Position numbers and translations under genes: made by a program. Source: Mesorhizobium sp. GbtcB19 (lineage in GTDB: Bacteria; Pseudomonadota; Alphaproteobacteria; Rhizobiales; Rhizobiaceae). From it: DNA of 64,000 nucleotides. The notes under the pieces are model-generated. The model saw only the letters and a list, made by a program, of their open reading frames with translations, did not search any database and was not told the origin of the DNA. This document shows, one piece after another, positions 8,281 to 20,053 of the stretch (positions are counted from its first letter, which is position 1; the number at the start of each line of letters is the position of its first letter). The stretch is taken from positions 62,001-126,000 of the forward strand of contig NZ_JAGXJY010000007.1 of the NCBI RefSeq assembly GCF_019091085.1, given 5' to 3'.

Positions 8281-10894
8281 TGACGATCCTCTGCGGCACG
8301 ATGATCACCTTGCGCGGGGCCTTACCTTCCAGTGCTTTTTGCACGAAGTCGAGAGCCAGCACCGCTTTTTCGACGGCACCTTGATCCGCGTCGCGGGCAA
8401 TTGTCAAATCGCCGCGCTTCTTGCCGTTGACCTGCACCGGCAGCACGATCTCGTTGTCGACGACCAGCGCCGGATCGTAGACCGGCCAGGGTCGCTCGGC
8501 GACCAGCTCAGCGCCGCCGAGCTCATGCCAGCACTCTTCCGCCAGATGCGGCATCATCGGCGCGATCACATGCACCAGGATTTCCACCGCCTCACGGCAG
8601 GCGCCCTTTAGCTCCGCATCGGCCTTGCCCTCGGCCACGTCGTTGAGCGGCGTGGTCAGCGCATTGGTGAGCTCGTAGATGCGGGCAATCGCGCGGTTGA
8701 AGCCGAGCCTTTCAATATCTTCTCCGATCGCCTTCAGGATCTTGTGCGCGGCCTTGGAAACGGCTCCGGCCTCGCCTTCCTTCGCCGCTTGCGGCTTGAC
8801 GCCACCGAGCGTCTCGGCGGCGATCGACACCAGACGCCAGATGCGCTGGATGAAGCGATGCGCGCCGGCGGCGCCATCGTCGGTCCATTCGACGTCGCCC
8901 TCGGGCGGCGAATCCGACAGCATGCACCAGCGCGCCGTGTCGGCGCCGTAGCCATCGGTGATCTCTTCCGGGCTCACCGTGTTCTTCTTCGACTTCGACA
9001 TCTTTTCGAGCGCGCCGATCGTCGCTTCCTCGCCGGTGGCGATCTCGATGGCGCGGCGCTTGCCGCCCAAATCCTCGAGCCTGACCTCGCTCGGCGACAG
9101 CCAGCGGCCGTTGTTGGACGGGCCGCCGACCCGATAGGTCTCGTGCACCACCATGCCTTGGGTGAACAGGCCCTTGAACGGCTCGGCGAGGTTCAGATGC
9201 CCGGTCTCGCGCATGGCGCGGGTGAAGAAGCGCGAATAGAGCAGGTGTAGGATCGCGTGCTCGATGCCGCCGATATACTGGTCGACCGCCAGCCATTCGT
9301 CGGCCGCCTTCGGCTCGGTCGGCTCATTGGCCCAGGGCGCGGTGAAGCGCGCGAAGTACCAGGACGAATCGACGAAGGTGTCCATCGTGTCGGTCTCGCG
9401 CCTCGCGTCGCGGCCGCATTGCGGGCACTTCACATGCCGCCATGTCGGATGCCGGTCGAGCGGATTGCCCGGACGGTCGAACTCGATGTCGTCGGGCAGC
9501 TTGACCGGCAGGTCCGCCTTCGGCACCGGCACAACGCCGCAGGCCTCGCAATGGATCATCGGGATCGGGCAGCCCCAATAGCGCTGGCGCGAGATGCCCC
9601 AGTCGCGCAGGCGGAAATTCACCTTGCGCGCCGCCATCGGCCGGCCGCCGATGCTTTTCTGCTCCAGGAGCTTGGCCACTTCATCGCAAGCCTTCTCAGG
9701 CTTCATGCCGTCGAGAAAGCGCGAATTGATCATCACGCCGTCGTCGACATAGGCCTCCTCGATGATCTGGAAGGTCTTGGCGTCACCGTCTTCCGGCATC
9801 ACCACCGGGATCACCGGCAGGCCATATTTGTTGGCGAAGTCGAGGTCGCGCTGGTCGCCGGACGGGCAGCCGAAGATGGCGCCGGTGCCATATTCCATCA
9901 GCACGAAATTGGCGACATAGACCGGCAGCGTCCAGCTCTCGTCGAACGGATGAACGACGCGGATGCCGGTGTCGAAACCTTTCTTCTCGGCCGTCTCGAG
10001 CGCGGCCACCGAGGTGCCCATATGGCGCACTTCCTCGATGAACTTCGCCAGTTCGATATTGCTTTCGGCAGCCTTCCGGGCCAGCGGATGGTCGGCGGCG
10101 ACCGCCATGAAGGATGCGCCGAAAATGGTGTCGGGCCTGGTCGTGTAGACTTCCAACTCATGCGCATCGCCGACCGGTGCCGCCAGCGGCCAGCGGATCA
10201 GCAGCCCTTCCGAGCGGCCGATCCAGTTGTGCTGCATCAGCTTGACCTTCTCCGGCCACTCCTCGAGCAGATTGAGCGATTGCAGGAGATCCTCGGCGAA
10301 ATCGGTGATCTTGAAGAACCACTGCGTCAGCTCGCGCTGCTCGACCAGGGCGCCCGAGCGCCAGCCGCGGCCGTCGATGACCTGCTCATTGGCGAGCACG
10401 GTCATGTCCTCCGGATCCCAGTTGACCTTGGAGGACTTGCGCGTCACCAGCCCCTTCTCGACGAAATCGAGGAACAGCATCTGCTGGCGGTGGTAATAGT
10501 CGACGTCGCAGGTCGCGAACTCGCGCGCCCAGTCGAGCGACAGGCCCATCATCTTGAGCTGCTCGCGCATGACGGCGATGTTTTCGTAGGTCCAGTCCTT
10601 GGGGTGGACCTTGTTCTGCATCGCGGCGTTTTCGGCCGGCATGCCGAACGCGTCCCAGCCCATCGGGTGCAGCACGTTGAAACCCTTGGCGCGCTTGTAG
10701 CGCGCCACCACGTCGCCCATCGTGTAGTTGCGGGTGTGGCCGATATGGATCTTGCCCGACGGATAGGGGAACATCTCGAGCACGTAATATTTCGGCTTCG
10801 GGTCGTCGTTCCTGGCCTCGAACAGCTTCTTTTCGGCCCAGGCCTTCTGCCATTTGGGCTCTGACGTGCGCGGATTGTAACGTTCGGTTGCCAT
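8267..10894 (-). CDS. leuS: leucyl-tRNA synthetase
   Basis: 875 residues from [20 protein letters not shown], the class I synthetase that charges tRNA-Leu. The HIGH signature is at residues 50-53 ([11 protein letters not shown]), KMSKS is near 630, and the large inserted editing domain and a CxxC zinc pair (CPQCG) lie between. The open frame extends 14 codons further upstream, but the family begins at the ATG chosen here. It is in one transcription unit with lptE. Confidence 0.97.
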   Translation of the reverse strand: MATERYNPRTSEPKWQKAWAEKKLFEARNDDPKPKYYVLEMFPYPSGKIHIGHTRNYTMGDVVARYKRAKGFNVLHPMGWDAFGMPAENAAMQNKVHPKDWTYENIAVMREQLKMMGLSLDWAREFATCDVDYYHRQQMLFLDFVEKGLVTRKSSKVNWDPEDMTVLANEQVIDGRGWRSGALVEQRELTQWFFKITDFAEDLLQSLNLLEEWPEKVKLMQHNWIGRSEGLLIRWPLAAPVGDAHELEVYTTRPDTIFGASFMAVAADHPLARKAAESNIELAKFIEEVRHMGTSVAALETAEKKGFDTGIRVVHPFDESWTLPVYVANFVLMEYGTGAIFGCPSGDQRDLDFANKYGLPVIPVVMPEDGDAKTFQIIEEAYVDDGVMINSRFLDGMKPEKACDEVAKLLEQKSIGGRPMAARKVNFRLRDWGISRQRYWGCPIPMIHCEACGVVPVPKADLPVKLPDDIEFDRPGNPLDRHPTWRHVKCPQCGRDARRETDTMDTFVDSSWYFARFTAPWANEPTEPKAADEWLAVDQYIGGIEHAILHLLYSRFFTRAMRETGHLNLAEPFKGLFTQGMVVHETYRVGGPSNNGRWLSPSEVRLEDLGGKRRAIEIATGEEATIGALEKMSKSKKNTVSPEEITDGYGADTARWCMLSDSPPEGDVEWTDDGAAGAHRFIQRIWRLVSIAAETLGGVKPQAAKEGEAGAVSKAAHKILKAIGEDIERLGFNRAIARIYELTNALTTPLNDVAEGKADAELKGACREAVEILVHVIAPMMPHLAEECWHELGGAELVAERPWPVYDPALVVDNEIVLPVQVNGKKRGDLTIARDADQGAVEKAVLALDFVQKALEGKAPRKVIIVPQRIVNVVA

Positions 10895-11042
10895 CGGGTG
10901 TTTTTCACTTAAAAGCAGGCACGGGGCGCCGGACAATGGTTGGCGCCTGCGGAAATGTCGTCGCGGTGTTCACCATGGATTGCCGGACCCGTCAACTGCG
11001 GCGAGCCGGCGCGAGCGTTAAAACTATAGGCAGGATAGTGGC

Positions 11043-11705
11043 ATGACGAGCGCCGTCGAGCAGCTTCACGCGGTCAAGGCGAAGATCGCAAACGCCGAAC
11101 GCGAGGCGAAGCGCGAGCCCGGCACTGTGACGCTGGTGGCGGTGTCAAAGACCTTCGATGCCGAGGACATCCGCCCGGTCATCGAGGCCGGCCAGCGGGT
11201 CTTCGGCGAGAACCGCGTGCAGGAAGCGCAGGGCAAATGGCCGGCGCTGACAGAGGCGTTTCCCGATCTGGAGCTGCATCTGATCGGCCCGCTCCAGTCC
11301 AACAAGGCCAAGGAAGCGGTCTCGCTCTTCGATGTCATCGAGACCGTCGACCGAGAGAAGATCGCCGCCGAACTGGCGAGAGAGATTGCCCGGCAAGGCC
11401 GGACGCTGAAATTCTATGTTCAGGTCAACACAGGCTCCGAGCCGCAGAAGGCCGGCATCGAGCCGAGCGAGGCGATCGCCTTCGTCAAACGCTGCCGCGA
11501 CGTGCACGGCCTGACAATCGAAGGCCTGATGTGTATCCCGCCGGCGGAGGAAAACCCCGGCCCGCATTTCGCGCTGCTGGAAAAGCTCGCCCGCGAGGCC
11601 GGTGTCGCAAAACTCTCGATGGGCATGTCCGGTGACTATGAGACGGCTGTCGCGTTCGGTGCGACCAGCGTCAGGGTTGGCTCGGCGATCTTCGGCAACC
11701 GGTAG
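11043..11705 (+). CDS. YggS/PLPBP family pyridoxal-phosphate homeostasis protein
   Basis: 220 residues, normal for the family. These proteins carry PLP but have no known enzymatic activity and influence vitamin B6 and amino acid homeostasis. The PLP lysine is K36 in LVAVSKTF. The motifs FGENRVQEAQ, HLIGPLQSNK and GMSGDYETAVAFGATSVRVGSAIFG are all diagnostic. It is divergent from leuS, separated by about 150 bases. Confidence 0.94.
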   Translation: MTSAVEQLHAVKAKIANAEREAKREPGTVTLVAVSKTFDAEDIRPVIEAGQRVFGENRVQEAQGKWPALTEAFPDLELHLIGPLQSNKAKEAVSLFDVIETVDREKIAAELAREIARQGRTLKFYVQVNTGSEPQKAGIEPSEAIAFVKRCRDVHGLTIEGLMCIPPAEENPGPHFALLEKLAREAGVAKLSMGMSGDYETAVAFGATSVRVGSAIFGNR

Positions 11706-11783
11706 CTTGCTGCGACCTGTTTTGCATGACCTTTTCTGGCGTAGCTGATATGAATTGTCGGACTGTTTTGCCGAGCGGCGCTC

Positions 11784-12038
11784 ATGGACTGGGACATTCA
11801 GAAAGCAGGGAAGAACCTGCCGAAACTGGTTAGGCAAGCGCGCGAAGCAGGGCCGCAGACCATCACGGAGCATGGAAGGCCCGTCGTCGTGGTCGTGGCC
11901 GCCGAAGCGTACGAAAGGCTCGTCGGCGCCAAGCCGTCACTTGCGGAATATCTTCTCTCCGGTCCTGAGTGGGACGACGAGTTCGCCGAGGAAGTCAATC
12001 GCAGACCTGAGACCATGATCAGAGACATCGATCTCTGA
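11784..12038 (+). CDS. orphan Phd/YefM family antitoxin
   Basis: 84 residues: MDWDIQKAGKNLPKLVRQAR, then TITEHGRPVVVVVAAEAYERL, the core of the Phd/YefM family. It ends in MIRDIDL, which fits the R-D-[IV]-[ED]-[LF] tail of antitoxins that pair with PIN toxins. No toxin follows: the next 85 bases are non-coding and then an aldo/keto reductase begins. It is either a leftover from a decayed pair or an antitoxin acting on a toxin elsewhere. It is only distantly similar to the Phd protein at 3.7 kb. Confidence 0.82.
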   Translation: MDWDIQKAGKNLPKLVRQAREAGPQTITEHGRPVVVVVAAEAYERLVGAKPSLAEYLLSGPEWDDEFAEEVNRRPETMIRDIDL

Positions 12039-12123
12039 TTCTCTCGCTACGCAGCCTTGAAACGAAACGGGCCGTTCCTATTTCTCCGGTGTCTTTCAAT
12101 CCTTCTCTCGGGGAAATCACACC

Positions 12124-13173
12124 ATGCGTTACAACCAGCTCGGCAACACCGGCCTGTTCGTTTCCGAACTCTGCCTCGGCACCATGACCTTCGGCGCCGC
12201 CGGCCAGAATGCCCAATGGGGCCTGATCGCCAGCCTCGACCAGAAGGGCGTCAACGAGATCGTCGGCCGCTCGATCGCCGCCGGCGTCAACTTCTTCGAC
12301 ACGGCCGACGTCTATTCCGTCGGCCAGTCCGAGCAATTGCTGGGACAGTCGCTCAAGGATCTCGGCGTAAAACGTTCGGACGTCGTCATCGCCACCAAGG
12401 TGCATGGCGCCATGGGCAACGGGCCGAACGAGCGCGGCTCCTCGCGCGGCCACATCATGGATTCGGTCGACGGCAGCCTGGAGCGATTGCAGCTCGATCA
12501 TATCGATCTCTACCAGTTGCATGGCACCGACGCGGTGACGCCGATCGACGAGACATTGCGCGCTCTCGACGATCTCGTGGCCAGCGGCAAGGTGCGCTAT
12601 GTCGGCGTCTCAAACTGGCAGGCCTGGCGCATCGCCAAGGCGTTGGGCATTGCCGAGCGCAAGGGCTACGCCCGCTTCGAGACCATCCAGTCCTACTACT
12701 CGATCGCCGGCCGCGATCTCGAGCGCGAGATCGTGCCTTTGATCAACGAGGAAAAGCTCGGCCTGATGGTCTGGTCGCCGATGGCGGGCGGGTTGCTCTC
12801 CGGCAAATACGGCCCTGGCGCGCCCGGCAATGGCGAAGGCCGCCGCGCTTCCTTCAACTTCCCACCGGTCAACGAGGATCGCGCGTGGGCAGCGGTTGCC
12901 GTCATGCGCGAGATCGCCAAGAAGCACGAGGTCAGTGTCGCGACGGTGGCGCTGGGTTACGTGCTGGCCAAACCTTTCGTGATGAGCGTCATCATCGGCG
13001 CCAGCCGCATGGACCAGCTCGAGCAGAATCTGGCCGCGACCGGCTTGAAGCTCGATGCCGACGATCTTGCCAGGCTCGATGAGGTGAGCGCGCTGCCGGC
13101 CGAATATCCCGGCTGGATGCTGGAGCGGCAAAGCGCCGGCCGCCGGCCGGCGCCTTTCGTGCCGAAAGCGTAG
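12124..13173 (+). CDS. aldo/keto reductase (first of two paralogs)
   Basis: 349 residues with the (beta/alpha)8 aldo/keto reductase fold. The catalytic tetrad is D59, Y64, K92 and H133, and the C-terminal NADPH-site motif IIGASRMDQLEQNL is present. It resembles the AKR11/YajO group, which reduces a broad range of aldehydes; the substrate is unknown. The related gene at 15.5 kb shares the FDTADVYS, YVGVSN and SSRGH/SSRSR motifs. It is convergent with the LysR gene and may belong to that gene's regulon. Confidence 0.93.
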   Translation: MRYNQLGNTGLFVSELCLGTMTFGAAGQNAQWGLIASLDQKGVNEIVGRSIAAGVNFFDTADVYSVGQSEQLLGQSLKDLGVKRSDVVIATKVHGAMGNGPNERGSSRGHIMDSVDGSLERLQLDHIDLYQLHGTDAVTPIDETLRALDDLVASGKVRYVGVSNWQAWRIAKALGIAERKGYARFETIQSYYSIAGRDLEREIVPLINEEKLGLMVWSPMAGGLLSGKYGPGAPGNGEGRRASFNFPPVNEDRAWAAVAVMREIAKKHEVSVATVALGYVLAKPFVMSVIIGASRMDQLEQNLAATGLKLDADDLARLDEVSALPAEYPGWMLERQSAGRRPAPFVPKA

Positions 13174-13236
13174 CCCCCTTCGAGATAAGCTGACCTTTCG
13201 GGAGCCGCGTGTCCTTGGACGCGCGGCTTTTCCTTT

Positions 13237-14142
13237 TCAGAGACGAACGGTCTCGGCGAGAAAATCGAGGAAGGCCCTGACACGCGCCGGCAGATGCTTG
13301 CCCTGGCCGACATAGACGGCGTGTGTCGGCTCCTCGTCGCCGGGATTGAACTCCTCGAGCAACGGCACGAGCAGTCCGGCGGCAATGTCGGGTTCGACAT
13401 GCCACCACGCCAGCCGCGCTATGCCGGCTCCCGCCAACGTCGTTCGCCGCATCGCTTCGCCGTCGGTCAGCGACATGTTTCCGACGATCTGCATGATGAT
13501 CGATTTGCCTGTCGCATCGACAAAGGGCCAGCCTTCGATATGCCTGGCGAAGCCGAAGGCCAGCATGTTGTGGCGGGCGAGGTCGGATAATGCACGTGGC
13601 GTGCCGCGCGCTTCGAGATAGGCAGGCGACGCGACCAGCACCATCCGGCTCTGCCCGAGCTTGCGCGCAATCAGGCGTGACTCGCTGAGCGGCCCGGCGC
13701 GAATGGCGACATCGGCGCGCTCTTCCAGAAGGTCGATGACGCTGTCGGTCAGCACGGCTTCGACGAAAATCTCGGGATAGCGCTCCAGGAAACGCGGCAG
13801 CAATTCTATCAGACGGTGCTGGCCGAAGGGCACATAGGAATTGACCCTCAGCCTGCCGCGCGGCGCGGCGCCTGCAGCCGCTTCCCGTTCGGCCGCGTCG
13901 AGATCGGCCAGGATGCGCAGGCCGCTGTCATGGAAAGCCGCGCCCTCAGGCGTGAGTTGCAGCTTGCGTGTCGAGCGGCTGATCAGCCGCGCGCCGAGCC
14001 GCGCCTCCAACCGCGCGATCAATTTGCTCACCGCCGACGGCGTCATGCGCAACGCCCGCGCCGCGGCGGAAAAACTGCCCGCCTCGACAACGCGGACGAA
14101 CACTTCGATCTCGCCAGAACGGTTTATTTCGGGTCTCGCCAT
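13237..14142 (-). CDS. LysR family transcriptional regulator
   Basis: About 301 residues from MARPEINRSGEIEVFVRVVE, with an N-terminal winged helix (SFSAAARALRMTPSAVSKLIARLEARLGARL, residues about 18-48) and a periplasmic-binding-type effector domain. I prefer the internal ATG at 14142; the frame stays open 16 codons further. LysR regulators usually control the gene transcribed away from them, here the MFS transporter and the second aldo/keto reductase. A matching box lies directly upstream. Confidence 0.92.
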   Translation of the reverse strand: MARPEINRSGEIEVFVRVVEAGSFSAAARALRMTPSAVSKLIARLEARLGARLISRSTRKLQLTPEGAAFHDSGLRILADLDAAEREAAAGAAPRGRLRVNSYVPFGQHRLIELLPRFLERYPEIFVEAVLTDSVIDLLEERADVAIRAGPLSESRLIARKLGQSRMVLVASPAYLEARGTPRALSDLARHNMLAFGFARHIEGWPFVDATGKSIIMQIVGNMSLTDGEAMRRTTLAGAGIARLAWWHVEPDIAAGLLVPLLEEFNPGDEEPTHAVYVGQGKHLPARVRAFLDFLAETVRL

Positions 14143-14144
14143 TC

Positions 14145-14159
14145 GTGAATCTATTTCAC
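14145..14159. promoter_or_regulatory. candidate LysR-type box
   Basis: GTGAATCTATTTCAC is a dyad with perfect 5-bp arms and contains the T-N11-A core of LysR recognition sites. It lies three bases upstream of the LysR start codon and about 105 bases from the divergent MFS start, so bound regulator could repress its own gene and activate the transporter. Pattern call only. Confidence 0.5.
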
Positions 14160-14265
14160 AGAAAATATGCCCGATGCAAGGCTGGTTCACAGCTCGACAG
14201 ATCCCGATGTTGCGGTCCGGGGCGCGGGATTGGGCGTCCCTTTCCTGATCAACCGGACCGCAGCC

Positions 14266-15453
14266 ATGCCTCTCGCTCTTTATGCCCTCACCGCCGGCGC
14301 CTTCGGCATCGGCGTCACCGAATTCGTCATCATGGGCCTGCTGCTCGATGTCAGCGCCGATCTCGGCGTCTCGATCTCGGCGGCGGGCCTGCTCATTTCA
14401 GGCTATGCGCTGGGCGTCGTCGTCGGCGCGCCGCTGCTTGGCGCCTTGACCGGCCGCCTGTCGCGCAAGACCTTGCTGCTTGCCCTGATGGTGGTCTTCA
14501 CTGTCGGCAACCTCGCCTGCGCGCTGGCGCCCGACTACTGGACACTGATGGCCGCGCGGGTCTTGACCGCCTTCGCCCACGCCTCCTTCTTCGGCGTCGG
14601 CTCGGTCGTTGCCACCGGCCTTGTCGCGCCCAACCGGAAGGCCTCGGCCATTGCGCTGATGTTCACCGGTCTCACCGTCGCCAACATCCTCGGCGTGCCT
14701 TTCGGCACCTGGCTCGGCCAGGCCTATGGGTGGCGCTCGACCTTCCTGGCCGTCACGCTGGTCGGCGTCATCGCCTTTGCCGTGATCGCGCTGCTGGTGC
14801 CGCGCGACGAGCCGGCAGCAGCGAACGAGGAGGAAAGCTCGGAGGGCGCGCTTGCCGTGCTCGGCCGCCGGCCGGTGTTGCTCGGCCTTTTGACCACGGT
14901 GCTGAGCTGGGTCGGCGTCTTTGCCGCCTTCACCTATCTGGCGCCGATCCTGACCCGCGTCACCGGCTTTTCCGAGGCGTCGGTGTCGCCGATCCTGCTC
15001 GTCTTCGGCGGCGGGCTGGTCGCCGGCAATTTGCTTGGCGGACGCCTCGCCGACCGCCACATTGTGCCGACGGTCGTCGGCACGCTGGTCGCGCTATCGG
15101 CGGTGCTGTTCGTCATGACCGCCGCGATCCACCAGCCGATCGCCGCGATCGTCGCCGTCGGCCTGCTGGGTGCCACCGCCTTCGCCACCGTCGCGCCGCT
15201 GCAGACGTGGGTGCTGGAAAAGGCCAAGGGCGCCGGCCAGGGCCTGGCCTCCTCCTTCAACATCGCCGCCTTCAATCTCGGCAACGCCATCGGCGCCTGG
15301 CTCGGCGGCTTCGTCATCGATCACGGCCCGGGCCTCGGCGCAGTCCCCCTCGTCGCCGGCCTGGTGCCGCTCGCAGCGCTCGGCGTGGTGGCTCTGGCGC
15401 TGCGTCTCGAACGCAGCCGCGCGATCGGCAAGCCGGTCACGGCGCAATGCTGA
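14266..15453 (+). CDS. MFS efflux transporter, DHA1 (AraJ/NepI-like) family
   Basis: 395 residues from MPLALYALTAGAFGIGVTEF, with about 12 hydrophobic segments. The opening GIGVTEFVIMGLL motif and the loop motif GRLSRKTLL are typical of DHA1 sugar/drug antiporters such as AraJ, YdhP and NepI. A long open frame upstream lacks family similarity, so the internal ATG is chosen. It is divergent from the LysR gene and 37 bases ahead of an aldo/keto reductase on the same strand, so both are probably one LysR-controlled unit. Confidence 0.92.
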   Translation: MPLALYALTAGAFGIGVTEFVIMGLLLDVSADLGVSISAAGLLISGYALGVVVGAPLLGALTGRLSRKTLLLALMVVFTVGNLACALAPDYWTLMAARVLTAFAHASFFGVGSVVATGLVAPNRKASAIALMFTGLTVANILGVPFGTWLGQAYGWRSTFLAVTLVGVIAFAVIALLVPRDEPAAANEEESSEGALAVLGRRPVLLGLLTTVLSWVGVFAAFTYLAPILTRVTGFSEASVSPILLVFGGGLVAGNLLGGRLADRHIVPTVVGTLVALSAVLFVMTAAIHQPIAAIVAVGLLGATAFATVAPLQTWVLEKAKGAGQGLASSFNIAAFNLGNAIGAWLGGFVIDHGPGLGAVPLVAGLVPLAALGVVALALRLERSRAIGKPVTAQC

Positions 15454-15490
15454 GCGCTATTTCCTTCGACATCCAATCAGGAGAAAAAAG

Positions 15491-16525
15491 ATGGACTATC
15501 GACCTCTCGGCGCGTCCGGCCTGAAAGTGCCGGCCCTTTCCTTCGGCGCCGGAACCTTTGGCGGCTCCGGCCCGCTCTTCGGCCATTGGGGCAACAGCGA
15601 CGCGCAGGAAGCGCGTCGTCTCATCGACATCTGCCTTGAGGCGGGCGTCAATCTCTTCGACACGGCGGATGTCTATTCGAACGGCGCCTCGGAAGAGGTG
15701 CTGGGCGAGGCGATCAAGGGCCGCCGCGACGCGGCGCTGATCTCGACCAAGACATCCCTGCCGATGGGCGACGGCCCGGCCGACTGGGGCTCGTCGCGCT
15801 CACGCCTGATCCGCTCCGTCGATGCGGCGCTGAAGCGCCTCGGCACCGACTATATCGACTTGCTTCAGCTTCATGCCTTCGACGCCTCGACGCCGATCGA
15901 GGAAGTGCTGTCGGTGCTGGACGACCTCGTGCGCTCCGGCAAGCTGCGCTATGTCGGCGTCTCCAATTTCTCCGGCTGGCAGGTGATGAAGTCGCTAGGC
16001 CTGGCCGACAAGCACGGCTACCCGCGCTATGTCGCCCACCAGGTCTATTACTCGCTGGTCGGCCGCGACTATGAGTGGGAGCTGATGCCCCTTGGTCTCG
16101 ACCAGGGCGTAGGCGCTCTGGTGTGGAGTCCGCTCGGCTGGGGTCGGCTGACCGGCAAGATCCGTCGCGGCCAGCCTTTGCCGGAAAAGAGCCGGCTGCA
16201 CGGCACCGCCGATTTCGGCCCACCGGTCGAGGACGAGCTTCTTTACCGAGTGGTCGACGCGCTGGAGGCGGTCGCCGCCGAGACCGGCAAGACCGTGCCG
16301 CAGGTTGCCATCAACTGGCTGTTGCGGCGGCCGACCGTCTCGTCGGTGATCATCGGCGCGCGTAACGAGGAGCAGCTCCGCCAGAACCTCGGCGCCGTCG
16401 GCTGGGCGCTGACGGCCGGGCAGATCAAGGCACTCGATGAAGCGAGCGCGGTGACGGCGCCCTATCCGTATTTCCCTTATCGGCGGCAGGAAGGCTTTGC
16501 CCGGCTGAACCCGCCGGCCGTGTGA
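15491..16525 (+). CDS. aldo/keto reductase (second paralog)
   Basis: 344 residues from MDYRPLGASGLKVPALSFGA, preceded by AGGAGAAAAAAG. The catalytic tetrad is D57, Y62, K87 and H128, and the NADPH motif IIGARNEEQLRQNLG is near the C-terminus. It is paralogous to the gene at 12.1 kb and follows the MFS gene closely. The pairing with an efflux pump suggests detoxification of a reactive carbonyl or export of a reduced product, but this is inference. Confidence 0.93.
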   Translation: MDYRPLGASGLKVPALSFGAGTFGGSGPLFGHWGNSDAQEARRLIDICLEAGVNLFDTADVYSNGASEEVLGEAIKGRRDAALISTKTSLPMGDGPADWGSSRSRLIRSVDAALKRLGTDYIDLLQLHAFDASTPIEEVLSVLDDLVRSGKLRYVGVSNFSGWQVMKSLGLADKHGYPRYVAHQVYYSLVGRDYEWELMPLGLDQGVGALVWSPLGWGRLTGKIRRGQPLPEKSRLHGTADFGPPVEDELLYRVVDALEAVAAETGKTVPQVAINWLLRRPTVSSVIIGARNEEQLRQNLGAVGWALTAGQIKALDEASAVTAPYPYFPYRRQEGFARLNPPAV

Positions 16526-16545
16526 GTGCTGAGGCTGAAGCTGCC

Positions 16546-16726
16546 GATCTCCCCCCTTGCGGGGGAGATGTCCGGCAGGACAGAGAGGGGTGTGAAGGAA
16601 CGCGACGTTGACCAGAACCGCCAACCACGAGCGGCTTCATGGATAGTAACGGACAATTTCTGAGATGTTGGCGGGACAGCACCCCCCTCTGCCTTGCCGG
16701 GCATCTCCCCCGCAAGGGGGGAGATC
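16546..16726. repeat. 181-bp inverted repeat element (family C)
   Basis: The outer arms of about 45 bp are inverted copies; each carries a short self-complementary CTCCCCC/GGGGGAG hairpin followed by a CCGGCAGG/CCTTGCCGG segment and an AGAGGGG segment. The element fills the space between the convergent reductase and usg genes, so it may serve as a two-way terminator. Pieces of the same family recur at 51169-51214 and 59003-59048. Confidence 0.8.
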
Positions 16727-16741
16727 AGCTGTTCCGGCGCC

Positions 16742-17014
16742 TCAGTGCACCACGAACTCCCCATCCACCTTCCGCCACTCATTCGGCGCGATCAGCTTGT
16801 GATGCGTATACGTCACCGAGTGCAGCGGTCCGTCGAGTTTCGTCTTCCAGAACTCGATGAAGCGGATCAGCACCGGAAACGTCGGCGCGATGTCGTAGTC
16901 CTGCCAGATGTAGCTCTGCAGCAAATGCGGATGGTCCGGGAAGTGATAGAGAATCTTGGCCGTGGTCAGCCCATAGCCCCTGAGCATAAGGTCCAATTCG
17001 GAATGGTCGCTCAT
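16742..17014 (-). CDS. Usg family protein
   Basis: 90 residues with the conserved core YGLTTAKILYHFPDHPHLLQSYIWQDYD and FIEFWKTKLDGPLHSVTYTH. This small alphaproteobacterial family was first noticed near tryptophan genes and has no established function. No trp genes are in this window. The start has AGGGG five bases before the ATG. Confidence 0.9.
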   Translation of the reverse strand: MSDHSELDLMLRGYGLTTAKILYHFPDHPHLLQSYIWQDYDIAPTFPVLIRFIEFWKTKLDGPLHSVTYTHHKLIAPNEWRKVDGEFVVH

Positions 17015-17320
17015 TGCAGCCCCTAACGGTCGGTCTCCTTTCCTCCCAACGTCCGAGTCTGCGCTCAGTTACTTAACTGTCTATTGATCTTAGCACCTCC
17101 AAGGCGAGTTTTCCATCATTAAAACAGTTGGTTAGCAGCGACAGGCAGCGAGTGCTGACAGCGTTTCGCGCTGCCCCTGCGGCATCCCGCCACGCGAATC
17201 CAACGTCTAATGTTGCCGTCGGCGCGGAACTGTTAATAATGCCCGCGAATTCGCGGCTGCTTCGCCGCGACACCGCCGGTAACCCAAGCCGGCGGAACGG
17301 TTCGGGAGGAAAGCACGTAA
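17015..17320. other. intergenic region and leader of acs, with hairpins
   Basis: A 306-base gap between divergent usg and acs. It holds no gene I can support. In its last 80 bases it has a perfect 12-bp palindrome CGCGAATTCGCG (17244-17255), an overlapping CGCGGC/GCCGCG hairpin (17252-17269) and a 7-bp CCGCCGG/CCGGCGG hairpin (17273-17295), then GGGAGGAAAG as the acs ribosome binding site. The hairpins would be in the acs 5' leader and might affect stability or translation. Confidence 0.45.
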
Positions 17321-19275
<1,955 letters not shown>

Positions 19276-19276
<1 letters not shown>

Positions 19277-20034
19277 TGACCGGCGAACTCGGCACCGTCA
19301 GCCAGCTCTGGCGCTATCCGGCGAGCTCGCTCGCCGGTGAGCGGCTCGACGCCATCGCGGTCGGGCTGAAAACCGTGGACGGCGACCGCCTGTTCGGATT
19401 GGTCGATGCAGATGGCGAGATCGCGCGGCCCGACCGCGAGGCCAGATGGCACAAGGTGCCGCTGATCCGCACCCGGCTGAGCGAGGCCCCGATGAGCAAG
19501 GAATGGCGGCTCGAAGTGGCGGTGCCCGGCGGCGGCTGGCTGCCGGCGCCCGATCCTCAAAGCGACCGCGCGGTATCGGCCTTTCTCGGCTTCGAGGCCT
19601 CGATCCGGCCGTTCGGGGCGGAGAGCGCGGCGCCTTCCTATGCCGGCCCGCTGACCGAGGCCCGCTACGCCAAGGCGCCGATCCATCTGCTCACCACCGC
19701 CTCGCTGTCCAGGCTGAAGGCGTTGCATCCCGAAGGCACGCCCGACCCGCGCCGCTTCCGGCCCAACATCGTCGTCGAGATGGACCCGGTCGAGGGCGCC
19801 TTTCCGGAGACGGAATGGATCGGCAGGAAGCTCGCGGTCGGCGATTTGCTCCTCACCGTCTCAGAGCCCTGCCGCCGCTGCGGCTTCACCATCATCGCGC
19901 AGGACGGCTTCGACAACGATCCCGGCATCCTGCGCAATGTGGTGCGTCACAACGCCCATAATCTCGGCGTCTATTGCACCGTCGACCGCCCGGCGCGCGT
20001 CGCGGTCGGCGCCCCGATGCGTTTTGTCGACTGA
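19276..20034 (+). CDS. MOSC domain protein
   Basis: 252 residues with an N-terminal beta-barrel (about 1-110) and a MOSC domain (about 130-250), the arrangement of YcbX/mARC-type proteins. The conserved cysteine is in SEPCRRCGFTII, next to the family's RFRPNIVV motif. MOSC proteins bind molybdenum cofactor or carry sulfur; relatives reduce N-hydroxylated compounds with an electron-transfer partner, and no such partner is adjacent. It is translationally coupled to acs, which has no obvious functional link. Confidence 0.88.
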
Positions 20035-20053
20035 GCGAACTGTATCGCAGTTC

